Shown here in pieces: positions 26,866 through 37,856 of a stretch of 49,906 nucleotides of DNA (position 1 is its first letter; each line of letters opens with the position of its first letter). The stretch is from Pseudomonadota bacterium (GTDB lineage: Bacteria; Myxococcota_A; Bradymonadia; UBA4248). The notes under the pieces are model-generated. The model ran no database searches. It saw only the letters and a list, made by a program, of their open reading frames with translations, and was not told the DNA's origin. Both the position numbers and the translations under genes were made by a program. Location of the stretch: contig JAFRYG010000137.1 in NCBI GenBank assembly GCA_017441205.1, positions 1 to 49,906 on the forward strand, written 5' to 3'.

Positions 26866-27226
26866 AGTACAGAGCCAAAAAAAATCGTACATCAAAGTGA
26901 AACAAAATCGATCTGAATGGCATCATTAGGATGAAGGAATGGTCCTTCCTCTGTGAGGAGACATCATGTATTCATCCGGTTTTGTCTGACGACCCCAAAC
27001 CCGGACATAATGTATGAACAACCGAAGGGACGGTCTGCAGCATTTTTCCCCGGACGCGGGGTATAACGCTGAAGTTTCGTACATGCCAGGCACATCGGTA
27101 AGCCCCATTTTTACGTCTCTCTGTAACGGAAAGGGGTTAGTGTGCAACTCGCCAGTTATCATGGGTTAGGACGGCGTGTCGGCGGGCGGGAATGGGACGA
27201 GAGGTAACCCTTAGTTACCTCATACT
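26866..27226 (-). repeat. Dispersed ~360-bp repeat, copy B (inverted)
   Basis: Reverse complement of this segment aligns with 7729-8095 over its whole length. Here the edge next to AGGTAAC-CCTTA-GTTACCT (about 27202-27220) is itself palindromic. The 22-bp tandem array starts about 50 bp beyond it. Short open frames in both copies share the translated words VPGM and DVRFFL, so it may derive from an old coding sequence, but no intact gene remains. Confidence 0.7.
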
Positions 27227-27275
27227 ATACCGTGTAGGGCATGATAGGATATGATACTATATGTAAGTATAGATT

Positions 27276-27892
27276 AAAGGCGGTGAAGGGACACGTTAAA
27301 GGCGGTATTGGTACACATCAAAGGCAATGAAGGTGCACATCAAAGGCGGTGAAGGGACACGTTAAAGGCGGTATTGGTACACATCAAAGGCAATGAAGGT
27401 ACACATCAAAGGCAATGAAGGTGCACATCAAAGGCGGTGAAGGGACACGTTAAAGACGGTGCAGGTGCACATTAAAGGCGGTATTGGTACACATCAAAGA
27501 CGGTGAAGGTGCACATCAAAGGCGGTGAAGGAACACGTTAAAGGCGGTATTGGTACACATCAAAGGCGGTATTGGTACACATTAAAGACGGTATTGGTAC
27601 ACATTAAAGACGGTATTGGTACACATTAAAGACGGTATTGGTACACATCAAAAGCGGTATTGGTACACATTAAAGACGGTATTGGTACACATTAAAGGCG
27701 GTATTGGTACACATTAAAGGCAGGTATTGGTACACATTAAAGGCGGTATTGGTACACATCAAAGGCAGTGTAGGTACACATCAAAAGCAGTGAAGGTGCA
27801 CATCAAAGGCGGTGAAGGGACACGTTAAAAGCGGTGTAGGTACAGATTAAAAGCGGTGTTGGTACACGTTAAAGGCGGTGAAGGGACACGTT
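27276..27892. repeat. 22-bp tandem repeat array, 28 units
   Basis: Twenty-eight head-to-tail units of 22 bp (one of 23 bp near 27720), each starting AAAG. Three unit types alternate at the left side: AAAGGCGGTGAAGGGACACG-TT, AAAGGCGGTATTGGTACACA-TC and AAAGGCAATGAAGGTGCACA-TC. The right-hand half is dominated by the TATTGGTACACA type. There are no unique spacers, so it is not a CRISPR. Unit length is not a multiple of three and there is no through-frame. A degenerate tail continues to about 27950. Confidence 0.92.
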
Positions 27893-28208
27893 AAAGGCAG
27901 TATGGGGGGATATTTAAGACTGTAAAGCGCATATTTAAGGCTGTGTCAGCCCAAGACTGTGTAGGCATAAACCAACATGTATGACAACGGTATCGAAGTA
28001 AGCTTTGAACTTTGAGAATGGCTATTCCTGACTTCAGGACACAAACGCCCCAAAACGTGAGCCGCCGAAAAATCAGCCAACAGTCCTCCGGTATGCCTAA
28101 ACACAAGCCGCATAGAAGATAAAAAGGGCTTTAATCTCATTTATTTTCTGTTATGAATAGCGGACTGAGCTTTGTACCACTCAGACAATTCCATAAAGTC
28201 ATAACAAA
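27893..28208. other. Gene-free stretch between the tandem array and the lipoprotein gene
   Basis: Degenerate array tail to about 27950, then AT-rich sequence likely holding the promoter of the 28209 gene. No RNA gene or strong terminator recognised. Confidence 0.4.
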
Positions 28209-28982
28209 ATGTCTGTCCGAATATTCAATCATCTATCAATTATATCGGTTGCGGCCTGTATTCTGGCCGGCTGTGCAACGACGCAGAATGCCGAACCCAA
28301 AACCACCATAACCAGTGCCGCAGTACCTGCCACGCAAACGACGACGGAACCAGCGACCACCCAAACTGCGGTGCCCCACTTACAGATATCGGACTTCCAG
28401 CCCATCGCAAACCGCGTGGAATGGCCCGCCGCCCCAGCCCCCGAAACGACCGTCCCCACCAGCAATATTCAGAGCGGCGTCGCCGACAATGTCTGGGTCG
28501 AGGGCAAAGGATTTTTCAGGGGAACATTGCAGGACGTGTACAATGATCTGACGGATGTCATGGTCATCGGTCCCACGCACATGACCCAGAACATCGAACG
28601 CGACGAATTCGTCCAGACGGACGCACTGACCTCTTACGTCATGCACGTCAAAATGAAGTATATCCTCAGCGTTGAATTCGATCTGACGGCCAAACTGGAA
28701 CCCGTCTTCGACGGCGAAACCCAGGTCGGCTGGTTCTATCAGAGCGACAAAACGGCAGGGACGCGCTTTATTCAAATGATTTCCGACAGCATAATCATCC
28801 GTCAAATCGAAAACGGCTGGTTCAGCGTCGAAATGCGGAGCCTCAATCAGGCCACCCAGGACAAGGAAAAGGAAGCCCGCGCACACGTCGAAACGCTCTT
28901 TTCCTACTGGCAGGAAGCATCGGCCGCACGCGCGCCATCTCCTGCGGCGGTTCCCGAAACGAATACAGATTCGGCAGAATAA
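28209..28982 (+). CDS. Lipoprotein of unknown function
   Basis: 257 residues. The signal peptide ends in the lipobox ILAGC (Cys about residue 22). A Thr/Pro/Ala-rich linker of about 60 residues follows, then a folded domain of about 140 residues that starts NVWVEGKGFFRGTLQDVYNDLTDVMVIGPTHM. It has alternating strands and no Cys or catalytic motif. The C-terminus is again Ala/Pro-rich. I do not recognise the family. No strong ribosome site precedes the ATG. Monocistronic in appearance: the gene-free array region lies before it and a hairpin element after it. Confidence 0.7.
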   Translation: MSVRIFNHLSIISVAACILAGCATTQNAEPKTTITSAAVPATQTTTEPATTQTAVPHLQISDFQPIANRVEWPAAPAPETTVPTSNIQSGVADNVWVEGKGFFRGTLQDVYNDLTDVMVIGPTHMTQNIERDEFVQTDALTSYVMHVKMKYILSVEFDLTAKLEPVFDGETQVGWFYQSDKTAGTRFIQMISDSIIIRQIENGWFSVEMRSLNQATQDKEKEARAHVETLFSYWQEASAARAPSPAAVPETNTDSAE

Positions 28983-28994
28983 TAATAGGGTGTG

Positions 28995-29110
28995 GGCCTG
29001 GGCTATTGCTGACGCAATACGCCGCAGGCCGTGTGCCTTTTTGGGCTTTGCCCAAATACGGCACACCCCAAAATGGGGCCGGGCGTATGACCTTCAGTCA
29101 TAGCCCGGCC
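28995..29110. repeat. Three bulged hairpins in a row, locus 6
   Basis: First: GGCCTGGGC-TATTGC with GCAATA-C-GCCGCAGGCC (28995-29030). Second: GTGTGCC-TTTTTGGGC with GCCCAAATA-C-GGCACAC (29031-29066, one mismatch). Third, in opposite orientation: GGCCGGGC-G-TATGAC with GTCATA-GCCCGGCC (29077-29110). All have one unpaired G or C beside the TAT/ATA core. They fill most of the gap between the lipoprotein gene and the topoisomerase gene. Confidence 0.8.
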
Positions 29111-29265
29111 TGGAGCAGTCGCAGTGCCTCAGGCACAAGACGCTCCCCAAAACACCAAACCCGCTCTTTTCAAAATGTCCGTATTCGAGTAAACCATGGC
29201 TTTGGCAAAAAAGCCATTTCTGCACCGGACACTTTTGCCGGCGCATTCCGTAATTACGAGTATCT

Positions 29266-31683
29266 ATGAAGAAAAAGTCCAACGAAACCGCCAATGTATC
29301 GATCGAAACCGTCTCTCTCTACGAAACGGCAAGACAACGCTATCTGAATTATGCCCTCAGTGTCATTACCAGCCGCGCCCTTCCGGATGTCCGCGACGGC
29401 ATGAAGCCCGTTCAGCGCCGGATTCTGTACGGAATGCACGAAATGCATCTGACGCACGAGGCCAAATATCAAAAGAGCGCACAGGTCGTCGGACAGGTCA
29501 TGGGCCGGTATCATCCCCATGGTGACAGCGCCATTTATGATGCACTCGTGAGGCTTTCCCAGCCATTCACGATGCGTTATCCGTTCGTCGACGGACAGGG
29601 CAATTTCGGTTCCATGGACGGCGATGGTGCAGCAGCCATGCGCTACACCGAGGCGCGCCTGCAGCCGGTTGCCACGGCGATGCTCGAGGATTTGGACGAA
29701 CATATCGTCGATTTTCTGCCCAATTATTCGGGCACCCTCAAGGAACCCTCCGTCCTGCCGACTTCGATTCCAGCCCTGCTCGTCAACGGTTCCAAAGGCA
29801 TTGCCGTCGGCATGGCTACAGACATCCCGCCGCATAACCTGACCGAAGCCATCGACGGCTGCATTGCGATGATCGACAATCCGAATATCGGACTCGACGA
29901 TCTTTGCCAGATCATTCCCGGACCGGATTTTCCGACCGGAGGCAGAATTCTCACACCGGCAGCCGAGATTCGAAAAGTCTACGAAACCGGTCATGGCGCC
30001 ATCGATATTCAGAGCGAGTATTGCATTGAGCAGGAAGGCAAAAGGACAAAAATAATTATTACGAATATTCCCTATCAGGTGAATAAGGCAAAGCTGGTCA
30101 AGGATATTGCCGACCTGATTTCGAGCGACAAACTCCCGCTTCTGACAAACGTCCAGGACGAATCCACCGATGTCGTGCGCATCGTTCTGGAACTCAAAAG
30201 CGGCGCAGATCCAAATGCCGTCATGGCCTATCTCTTCAAGCATTCCGATCTTCAGACGCGGTTCAATGTCAACATGACCTGCATTATTCCAGGTCAGCCC
30301 AAAGAAGGTGTCGATCACCCGATTTACCTGCCGAGGCGCCTTGGACTCAAAGAAATCATCCGGCATTTCATCGACTTCCGCCTCGAAATCGTCACCAGGC
30401 GCCTGCAGTATCAGCTCCAGCAGCTCGAAGCCCGCATACACATTCTGGAAGGCTACAAAAAGCTCTTCGATGGTCTGGATGAAGCCATCTCCATCATCCG
30501 CAATTCGGAAGACAAGGATGCCGCTTCGCGATCCTTGTGTGCGCGGTTCGATATCGACGAAATTCAGGCCGAAGCCATTCTTCAGCTGCGGCTCTATCGT
30601 CTTGCCCGACTCGAAATCGACAAAATCGAGGCAGAACTTGCTGCAAAAACGAAAGAGGCCAACCACATCCGAAGCGTCCTGAATTCCGAAGCCAAACGCT
30701 GGAAAGTCGTCCGCGATGAGCTCGTTTTTGCCAAAAAATCCTACGGTGATGAGCGCAGAACGAGCTTTGACGGCAAGGATCTGAGCGAATCCTATGCAGC
30801 CGAAAACTACATCATCGACGAAGACTGCTTCGTGATTGTGACCAAAACAGGACTGTTCAAGCGCCAAAAGACGTTTTCCGACATTGCCTCCATCCGCACG
30901 AAAGAAAACGACGCCGTCGCCTTTATCCGGTACGGCTCGACCCGTGCGCCGCTCATCCTGCTGTCTTCGCTCGGCAAAGCCTATACCATGCTCGTCGACA
31001 GCGTCCCGGCGACCACGGGACACGGCAGCCCCATCGCGGCGAGTTTCAAACTCGAGGATGGAGAACAGATTATTGGCGCGTTCATTGATGATCCGAGATT
31101 TTTGTGTCCGGAACGTCCGGTTCCCGAAGCGCCTCCCCAGGTTCAGCTCGATCTCTTCGAACCACAGCCATCCGAACCCAGCGATGCAAGATATCTCGTC
31201 GCCATCAGCAAAATGGCGCAAATTGTCAGAATTTCGCTCGATCAGTTCAATACGGTGTCGACTTCTGCCGGACGCATTTACATGCGCCTGAATCCCGGCG
31301 ATGCCGTCATGAGCACATCCGTCGCCCGCGAAGACGGATTCGTGTCGATCATTTCGGACAATACGCGAGCCATCGTATTTTCTCTCATGGACGTTCCGAT
31401 TCTCAAGACGGCAGGCAAGGGATATCGTGCGCTTTCGCTCGATCCCGGTTCCGTCATCGCCGCAGCCCGCGTCGTTCCCGACGATGCGTCCGGCGTTCGC
31501 GTTCAGATTTCTGACAACCGCGAACTCACGATTTCCGTTCGCCGCATGACGCGCGGCGAACGCGGCGGAAAAGGAAGATTGTTGCTCAGACGCGGAAAGG
31601 TACTCGCAGTTTTTGATGACAATCTTTATGATATCGATTCAGTGCCGCAGGATGGCAAATCAGTGCCGCAGGATGGCAAATAA
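29266..31683 (+). CDS. parC: Type IIA DNA topoisomerase subunit A (ParC, possibly GyrA)
   Basis: An 805-residue subunit that cuts and rejoins DNA. N-terminal breakage-reunion domain: [23 protein letters not shown], the quinolone-resistance region [20 protein letters not shown], and the catalytic Tyr in [10 protein letters not shown]. The coiled-coil and C-terminal beta-pinwheel follow; a partial GyrA-box-like GERGGKG lies near residue 765, so GyrA is not excluded. Length is between typical ParC and GyrA. The last residues are a perfect duplication, [14 protein letters not shown], from a 21-bp direct repeat. No gyrB/parE gene lies nearby. The weak ribosome site makes the start slightly uncertain. 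Confidence 0.88.
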   Translation: MKKKSNETANVSIETVSLYETARQRYLNYALSVITSRALPDVRDGMKPVQRRILYGMHEMHLTHEAKYQKSAQVVGQVMGRYHPHGDSAIYDALVRLSQPFTMRYPFVDGQGNFGSMDGDGAAAMRYTEARLQPVATAMLEDLDEHIVDFLPNYSGTLKEPSVLPTSIPALLVNGSKGIAVGMATDIPPHNLTEAIDGCIAMIDNPNIGLDDLCQIIPGPDFPTGGRILTPAAEIRKVYETGHGAIDIQSEYCIEQEGKRTKIIITNIPYQVNKAKLVKDIADLISSDKLPLLTNVQDESTDVVRIVLELKSGADPNAVMAYLFKHSDLQTRFNVNMTCIIPGQPKEGVDHPIYLPRRLGLKEIIRHFIDFRLEIVTRRLQYQLQQLEARIHILEGYKKLFDGLDEAISIIRNSEDKDAASRSLCARFDIDEIQAEAILQLRLYRLARLEIDKIEAELAAKTKEANHIRSVLNSEAKRWKVVRDELVFAKKSYGDERRTSFDGKDLSESYAAENYIIDEDCFVIVTKTGLFKRQKTFSDIASIRTKENDAVAFIRYGSTRAPLILLSSLGKAYTMLVDSVPATTGHGSPIAASFKLEDGEQIIGAFIDDPRFLCPERPVPEAPPQVQLDLFEPQPSEPSDARYLVAISKMAQIVRISLDQFNTVSTSAGRIYMRLNPGDAVMSTSVAREDGFVSIISDNTRAIVFSLMDVPILKTAGKGYRALSLDPGSVIAAARVVPDDASGVRVQISDNRELTISVRRMTRGERGGKGRLLLRRGKVLAVFDDNLYDIDSVPQDGKSVPQDGK
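31639..31680 (+). repeat. Perfect 21-bp tandem duplication at the 3' end of the topoisomerase gene
   Basis: The 21 bp at 31639-31659 are repeated exactly at 31660-31680, directly before the TAA. It adds seven residues (SVPQDGK). Confidence 0.95.
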
Positions 31684-31698
31684 AGGACTGGGGAATTC

Positions 31699-33849
31699 AT
31701 GCAGATAGAGCGAATGATTCAGGATGGACGACGACGGCTGTACGACCGGCGGTTCGTCCAAAAGATTGCGATAATGGCTGCTGTGACGCTGCTCATTTGC
31801 GCCATACTTATCGCTTTAATCCGCTTTGGAATCGACATCCCGGGCTGGATCTGGATCCTCGCCGCCGTTCCTGCATCCGCTCTGTTGATATGGTCTGTGC
31901 CCTGGCGCATTTCGGATACTGAAGTCGCAAGACAAATCGATGCCGCCAATCAGTTCGGGGATCGCATTTCCTCGGCACTTTCCTTCATGCGATCTGAACA
32001 ACAGACCGAATGGATGAAGATCCAGATAGCCGATACACAAAAACGCCTCGAATCCCCGGAACGACAAAACGCATTCGTAAAAAATGCATTCTCGCTTCAG
32101 AAGCCGGAACACCTGAAACTGCTCGCCGGAGCCGCTGCTGCGTCCATTCTTATTGTTTTTATTCCCGACATTGCCCATGCCGTATCTGAGCATCTGGAAG
32201 AAGCAAAACCGCCGCAAACTGCAATAACCGAGGAACCACAGGCAATTGCCGGTCCCAATCTCGATGCCGTTTCGCAGCAGCTCAGACAGCATCAGATTGA
32301 GGCATTGCTCGAAGAAGCCCAGGAAATCGATGATCCCGAGCTCAAGGAAGCCGCGCAGGAACTTGCTCAAATCCTCGAAGATGACCGCGCCGGAAAACTT
32401 TCGGCAGAAGAATTCAAGCGACGACTGGCTGCACTCGAAAAAAAATTGTCCGATTCCGATCCTGCCCCCATCCAGGAACAGAAAGCATTCGATCAGGCCG
32501 TTCGCGATGCCGTCGAAAGCATGACCCAGATGAAGGAAGATCCCGAAACCGAAGAACTCGCCAAAGCTCTCGAAAAGAACGACTACGATACGGCGGCGGA
32601 TATTCTGAGAGATCTGCTCAACAGCACGGATCCCAAGGATAAACAGAAGCTCGAAAAACTCGCGAAAATGTTCAAAAACCTCGCGAGAAATCTCGATCCA
32701 ACCGATCCGGAACTCAAAAAAGCACTCCAGAAAAACAAGGATCTCGTCAATCAGCTCAAAAAGGAACTCAACAACGACAAGCTGACCGATGAGGATAAAA
32801 AAGCCTTTAAGGATGCCGCCAAAAAGCTCGATGATGCCGAAAAGCAACAGCAGCAGCAACAGCAGCAGGCGAACAATCAGGCCGAAAAAGCCCTCGATAA
32901 GCTCAGCAAGGCCATGAACAAGACCTCGAAGGATCTGGAAAAACAATCTCAGGATGCAGAATCCGAACAGGATCCGAATGCGCAGGCAAAAAAATCCGAA
33001 CAGCCTCAGGATGCCCAGGATGGCGATAAAGAAAGCCAGAAAGAAGGCAAAAAAGAGGGACAACAGGGACAGCAGAAAGAAGGACAGCAGGGACAGCAGC
33101 AGGGACAGGAAGGTCAGCAGCAGGGACAGGAAGGACAGCAGGAACAGGATTCTGCCGGACAGAACGGAGAACAGACTGCAGAAGATGCCCTTCGGGAAGC
33201 TGCAGAAAACAAGCGAGCCCAGGAAAAGCGCGATGCTCTTAAAGATCTGGCAGACAAGATGCGCCAGGATGCCAAACAGGCCGAAGAACAGCAAAATGAT
33301 GAGGCCAAACAGGATCGGCAAAAGAACATGCAGGATTTCATGGATCGCGCCAAAGGCCAGGATCAGCAAGGCCAGCAGCCGCAGGATGGACAACAGCCGC
33401 AGGATGGACAACAGCCGCAGGATGGGCAGCAGCCACAGGACGGCCAGCAGCCACAGGACGGTCAGCAATCGCAGCAAGGCGGTCAGCAACAGCAGCAGGA
33501 CGTTCAACAGGACGGCCAGCAGCAGGGACAGCAAAACGGCCAGGAAAATGGCATGAATGATTCGGAACCCGGCCTGGAACCCAGCAGCGGACACGATACC
33601 ACCGAAGGCGATGCGACTTCGATGAAAGTCAATCTCAAGGATGAAAAGCTCTCCGGTATGGATACCGGCCAGCAATCAACCAGTGAAATTATTGAATCCG
33701 CTGGTCAGAAGGGATTTGCCAGCGAATCCTATAAAGAAGTTTATCAGACGTACGAAAAAGCAGCAGAGGAGATTCTCGAATCCGAAGAAGTTCCTCAGGG
33801 TTATCGCAATTATGTCGAAAAATACTTCGACATGATCCGCCCCCAATAA
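31699..33849 (+). CDS. Gln-rich coiled-coil membrane protein (DUF4175-like) of the MoxR/Bat operon
   Basis: 716 residues. Two membrane helices at the N-terminus (about 26-46 and 50-68) and a third near residue 140 (LLAGAAAASILIVFIP) are followed by a long charged helical region. A Gln-rich low-complexity section follows (GQQGQQ and QQPQDG repeats, about residues 455-620), then a conserved-looking C-terminal tail. The layout resembles DUF4175-type proteins found beside MoxR/DUF58/vWA genes. GGGGA precedes the ATG, 15 nt after the topoisomerase stop. It begins a four-gene operon. No enzymatic motif. The Gln-rich tract is encoded by 18-bp repeats (about 33373-33470). Confidence 0.75.
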   Translation: MQIERMIQDGRRRLYDRRFVQKIAIMAAVTLLICAILIALIRFGIDIPGWIWILAAVPASALLIWSVPWRISDTEVARQIDAANQFGDRISSALSFMRSEQQTEWMKIQIADTQKRLESPERQNAFVKNAFSLQKPEHLKLLAGAAAASILIVFIPDIAHAVSEHLEEAKPPQTAITEEPQAIAGPNLDAVSQQLRQHQIEALLEEAQEIDDPELKEAAQELAQILEDDRAGKLSAEEFKRRLAALEKKLSDSDPAPIQEQKAFDQAVRDAVESMTQMKEDPETEELAKALEKNDYDTAADILRDLLNSTDPKDKQKLEKLAKMFKNLARNLDPTDPELKKALQKNKDLVNQLKKELNNDKLTDEDKKAFKDAAKKLDDAEKQQQQQQQQANNQAEKALDKLSKAMNKTSKDLEKQSQDAESEQDPNAQAKKSEQPQDAQDGDKESQKEGKKEGQQGQQKEGQQGQQQGQEGQQQGQEGQQEQDSAGQNGEQTAEDALREAAENKRAQEKRDALKDLADKMRQDAKQAEEQQNDEAKQDRQKNMQDFMDRAKGQDQQGQQPQDGQQPQDGQQPQDGQQPQDGQQPQDGQQSQQGGQQQQQDVQQDGQQQGQQNGQENGMNDSEPGLEPSSGHDTTEGDATSMKVNLKDEKLSGMDTGQQSTSEIIESAGQKGFASESYKEVYQTYEKAAEEILESEEVPQGYRNYVEKYFDMIRPQ
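33373..33472 (+). repeat. 18-bp tandem repeats encoding QQPQDG
   Basis: Five to six units of 18 bp (variants of CAGCAGCCGCAGGATGGA) in the Gln-rich section of the 31699 gene. In frame, so copy changes are tolerated. Confidence 0.85.
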
Positions 33850-33877
33850 CCGCGCACACATTGAATAAGGTTGTACC

Positions 33878-34876
<999 letters not shown>

Positions 34877-34888
34877 CGAAGATAACCC

Positions 34889-35764
34889 ATGTCCCTGTTT
34901 GATGAAGCCTTTTTGAAAAAAATCGAATACCTTTATGTCATGTCCAAAAAGGTATTTACCGGAAAGCTGCGGGCCGAACGCAAAACGCGCAAAGTCGCCT
35001 CCGGTATCGAATTCGCGGATCACCGGAACTATGCGCCCGGCGATGATTTCCGTGCACTCGACTGGCGCGTGTATGGCCGCACCGAAAAACTGCTCGTCCG
35101 CCTTTTTGAAGAAAAAGAGGATCTGTCGATCTACTTTCTCATTGACTGCTCGGGTTCGATGCATTTCAACGATGATGCGAAGCTCAATTATGCCAAGAAA
35201 ATGGCTGCAGCCCTTGGTTACATTGGACTCTGCAACCAGGATCATGTGAGCTACATTGCCTTTAACGGCAAGGTTATCGAAAGGCTTGCCCCGACGAGCG
35301 GCCGCGGACAGATCTTCAAGATTTTCCAGTTTCTTGAAAAACTAAAGGGCGAGGGACAGACTTCATTCGAAGACTCATTCAAGACGTTTGCGAGTGAGAA
35401 CAGGCGCAGGGGGGTTGCTGTCGTTATCAGCGATTTCTACAATCCGGAAGGCTACGAAAAAGCCTTGAATTTCCTGCATTATCAGCAATTCGAGACTTAT
35501 GTTGTACACATTGCCGATGAATCCGAATTCGATCCGAAAGTTCACGGCGATGTTACCCTGATTGACGATGAGACGGGAGAACGCGTCGATCTTACGATGA
35601 CCCCCAGACTCGTCGCAAAATATCAAAAAGCGTTCGAAACACTCTGTCTGAAGATGGAAGCCTACTGCGTTGCACGCCACATGCTCTATTTCAGGACGCC
35701 GGTATCGACGCCGTTTGATGAAATCGTACTCAAGGTATTCAGAGCCGGAGGTTTCCTGAAATGA
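34889..35764 (+). CDS. DUF58 protein with vWA-like domain
   Basis: 291 residues, soluble. The family signature is complete: RNYAPGDDFRALDWRVYGRTEKLLVRLFEEKEDLSIYFLIDCSGSM (about 47-91), including a MIDAS-like DCSGSM. This is the usual middle gene of MoxR-DUF58-vWA operons. It starts 12 nt after the MoxR gene and overlaps the next gene by 4 nt. It probably docks with MoxR through the metal-binding vWA-like fold. No membrane helix, in contrast to the DUF58 protein at 6303. Confidence 0.93.
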   Translation: MSLFDEAFLKKIEYLYVMSKKVFTGKLRAERKTRKVASGIEFADHRNYAPGDDFRALDWRVYGRTEKLLVRLFEEKEDLSIYFLIDCSGSMHFNDDAKLNYAKKMAAALGYIGLCNQDHVSYIAFNGKVIERLAPTSGRGQIFKIFQFLEKLKGEGQTSFEDSFKTFASENRRRGVAVVISDFYNPEGYEKALNFLHYQQFETYVVHIADESEFDPKVHGDVTLIDDETGERVDLTMTPRLVAKYQKAFETLCLKMEAYCVARHMLYFRTPVSTPFDEIVLKVFRAGGFLK

Positions 35765-37794
35765 TATTCAACGGATATACTCCAGAGGCCATTCTGCCAT
35801 ATCTGATCGGTCTTGCGGTCATCATTGCCATTCTGTATCTGCTCAAGGTTCGCAGGCGCGCCGTTGCGGTTCCCTATATCGGACTGTGGCGGGAGGTGCT
35901 CGAAAAATCATCGCACCGCAGGTGGCACGACTGGATCAAGCGCTTTATCAGCTATCTGATCTGCATTCTGATCATTGGCCTGATTGCGCTGGCATTGCTG
36001 GACCCACGGCAGGAAGAGGACAACACGGCGCACAGACATGCCATCATCATCGTGGATGCGAGCGCATCCATGGCTGCAGATAGCGGCCGGGAGGAATGTC
36101 CGTCCCGATTTTCCTGTGCCATCAAGGATGCCAGGGAACTCGTCGATCACATGCGCCCGACGGATCGTGCCGTCATCATCGAAGCCTCCGGCATTGTCAG
36201 TGCCGTTTCGGGACCATTCCAATCCGACAAGGCTGCACTCGATAAAACGCTTTCGACGATTGCCGTGCGTTCGACCTCCATGGATATGCATAAAGCCATC
36301 GAACTGGCTTCACACCTTGCACAGGACCGAGAAAATCCCGAAATCTATCTTTTGACGGACGGTCAGTTCGACAATGCCGATGAAATTTCGAAGATCCTGC
36401 CCCGGACGGCAGCCTTTGAGCAGAGAAATTACGGTACGCCATCGGGAAATCTGTCCATCGAAGCTTTCAATGTTCGCCGGTATATTGCCAACAGACTCGG
36501 TTTTGAGGTCTTTTTTAAGGCGCACAATGGTTTTGAACAGCCCGTGACAGCGCGCATGAAAATCATGGCTCTGCCGGATTCCGAATCGACATTTGACCCG
36601 GAAAAAGATCACGATATCATCGTTGAAAAGACCCTGACACTTGCCTCAGGTTCTTCGGAACTTCGTCTCTACGACAATCTGACGCTCAGTTCGAGCCGAA
36701 TGGCTGCGACACTCGAAATCATCGATCCATCGGATCTCGTCGATCCGATGCCCATCGACAACATCGCATACGCGCGGATTCCGGATTATGCCAAACCGGA
36801 CATTGCCTGCATTACACCGGGCAACCTGTATCTGGAAGCGGCACTGCTTCTGAACGAGAATTACCGTGTTTCCTTTATGAAACCTACGGATCCTGACATT
36901 CTCGGCGATGGCGGAATCGATCTTAAAAAGCTGAGTGCAAATCACGACATCGTCATTCTGGACAATTCGTACCGAAACCTTCCCCACGTTCAGAAAGAGG
37001 ACTGGGAGGGCCGCGCCATCTTTATCAATCCCGAAGTTGAGGATTCGCCGTTCAAGGCCAAAACCGTCGAATCTCCGATTATTGAGCGCGTGAATGCCAA
37101 ACATCCGGTTGCGCGCTGGCTCAGCCTTAAGAACCTCAATATTTCGAAAGCCAATGTTTTTTCGGGCGTTCCCAACAGCGATCTCGTCATGCGCGCCATC
37201 GAAGGGCCGCTGATGGCGACGCGCAAAACGAATTCCCAGCGTTTTCTGGCCATCGGATTCAGTCTGGTCGAAAGCGATCTCATTTTCCGCGTCGGCCTGC
37301 CGGTTTTGTTCATCAACACCATCGACTGGCTCATGGATGAAAACGCCGAGCCGCTCCGCGGCTATCCGACGGGTAATGCCTGGCATGTGAGAATTCCCGG
37401 CGACCTTGCGCACGTCGATGTCATTCGTCCCGATGGTTCGAAACTGCAATCCCTGCCGGTCTATGACGGTTCGGCTTCGATTTACGGTGAAATGTCGGGA
37501 TTTTATCGCGTACAGCGTCCGGAAACGAAGGACGAAGTATTTGAATTCGCCGCCAATTTTTCGAACATGGCAGAATCGGATCTGTCACAGACACCGTCCA
37601 TGCTGCAGGGCCGCATTCATCTGAAGACGACGCTTTCGGACCTGGAAACTGAGGACGAAGAAACCTCGTGGATCATCCGGCTGCTTTCGAAACTGCCGGT
37701 ATCCTCGCAGTATTTGTGGGTGCTTGCGCTGCTGATTGCGATGGGGATGCTGACGGTCGAATGGCTGACTTATCACCGTCGTTGGACCGTATAA
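35761..37794 (+). CDS. BatA-like vWA-domain membrane protein
   Basis: 677 residues. Two N-terminal helices (about 10-28 and 62-81) frame the BatA N-terminal signature region. A vWA domain follows with MIDAS motif DASASM (95-100) and a later LLTDG strand. After a long periplasmic-like beta-rich part, a last helix stands near the C-terminus (YLWVLALLIAMGMLTV). Start overlaps the DUF58 stop (ATGA). Bat (Bacteroides aerotolerance) operons pair such proteins with MoxR and DUF58; here BatB-E homologues are not present in the window. The topology resembles proteins that end in a glutamine amidotransferase-like domain in other phyla, but I see no catalytic triad. Confidence 0.85.
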   Translation: MIFNGYTPEAILPYLIGLAVIIAILYLLKVRRRAVAVPYIGLWREVLEKSSHRRWHDWIKRFISYLICILIIGLIALALLDPRQEEDNTAHRHAIIIVDASASMAADSGREECPSRFSCAIKDARELVDHMRPTDRAVIIEASGIVSAVSGPFQSDKAALDKTLSTIAVRSTSMDMHKAIELASHLAQDRENPEIYLLTDGQFDNADEISKILPRTAAFEQRNYGTPSGNLSIEAFNVRRYIANRLGFEVFFKAHNGFEQPVTARMKIMALPDSESTFDPEKDHDIIVEKTLTLASGSSELRLYDNLTLSSSRMAATLEIIDPSDLVDPMPIDNIAYARIPDYAKPDIACITPGNLYLEAALLLNENYRVSFMKPTDPDILGDGGIDLKKLSANHDIVILDNSYRNLPHVQKEDWEGRAIFINPEVEDSPFKAKTVESPIIERVNAKHPVARWLSLKNLNISKANVFSGVPNSDLVMRAIEGPLMATRKTNSQRFLAIGFSLVESDLIFRVGLPVLFINTIDWLMDENAEPLRGYPTGNAWHVRIPGDLAHVDVIRPDGSKLQSLPVYDGSASIYGEMSGFYRVQRPETKDEVFEFAANFSNMAESDLSQTPSMLQGRIHLKTTLSDLETEDEETSWIIRLLSKLPVSSQYLWVLALLIAMGMLTVEWLTYHRRWTV

Positions 37795-37810
37795 CCCCCA
37801 TAATATGCAT

Positions 37811-37843
37811 TGCCGGCCGTATGCCCAGAGGCATAGGCCGGCA
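37811..37843. repeat. Bulged hairpin, locus 7
   Basis: TGCCGGCC-G-TATGCC pairs with GGCATA-GGCCGGCA, loop CAGA, one unpaired G. It directly follows the Bat operon stop. Confidence 0.8.
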
Positions 37844-37856
37844 CAGATGAGCCGTA

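Noticed and set aside
27276..27892. CRISPR array
   Set aside because: Units are contiguous with no unique spacers, unit length is 22 bp, and there are no cas genes.
29254..31221. Long minus-strand open frame (655 codons) opposite the topoisomerase gene
   Set aside because: The plus-strand gene has all catalytic motifs; the antisense frame has none.
31816..33675. Long minus-strand open frame opposite the Gln-rich gene, very hydrophobic
   Set aside because: Hydrophobicity is the mirror of Gln/Lys/Glu-rich codons; no start signals and no family.
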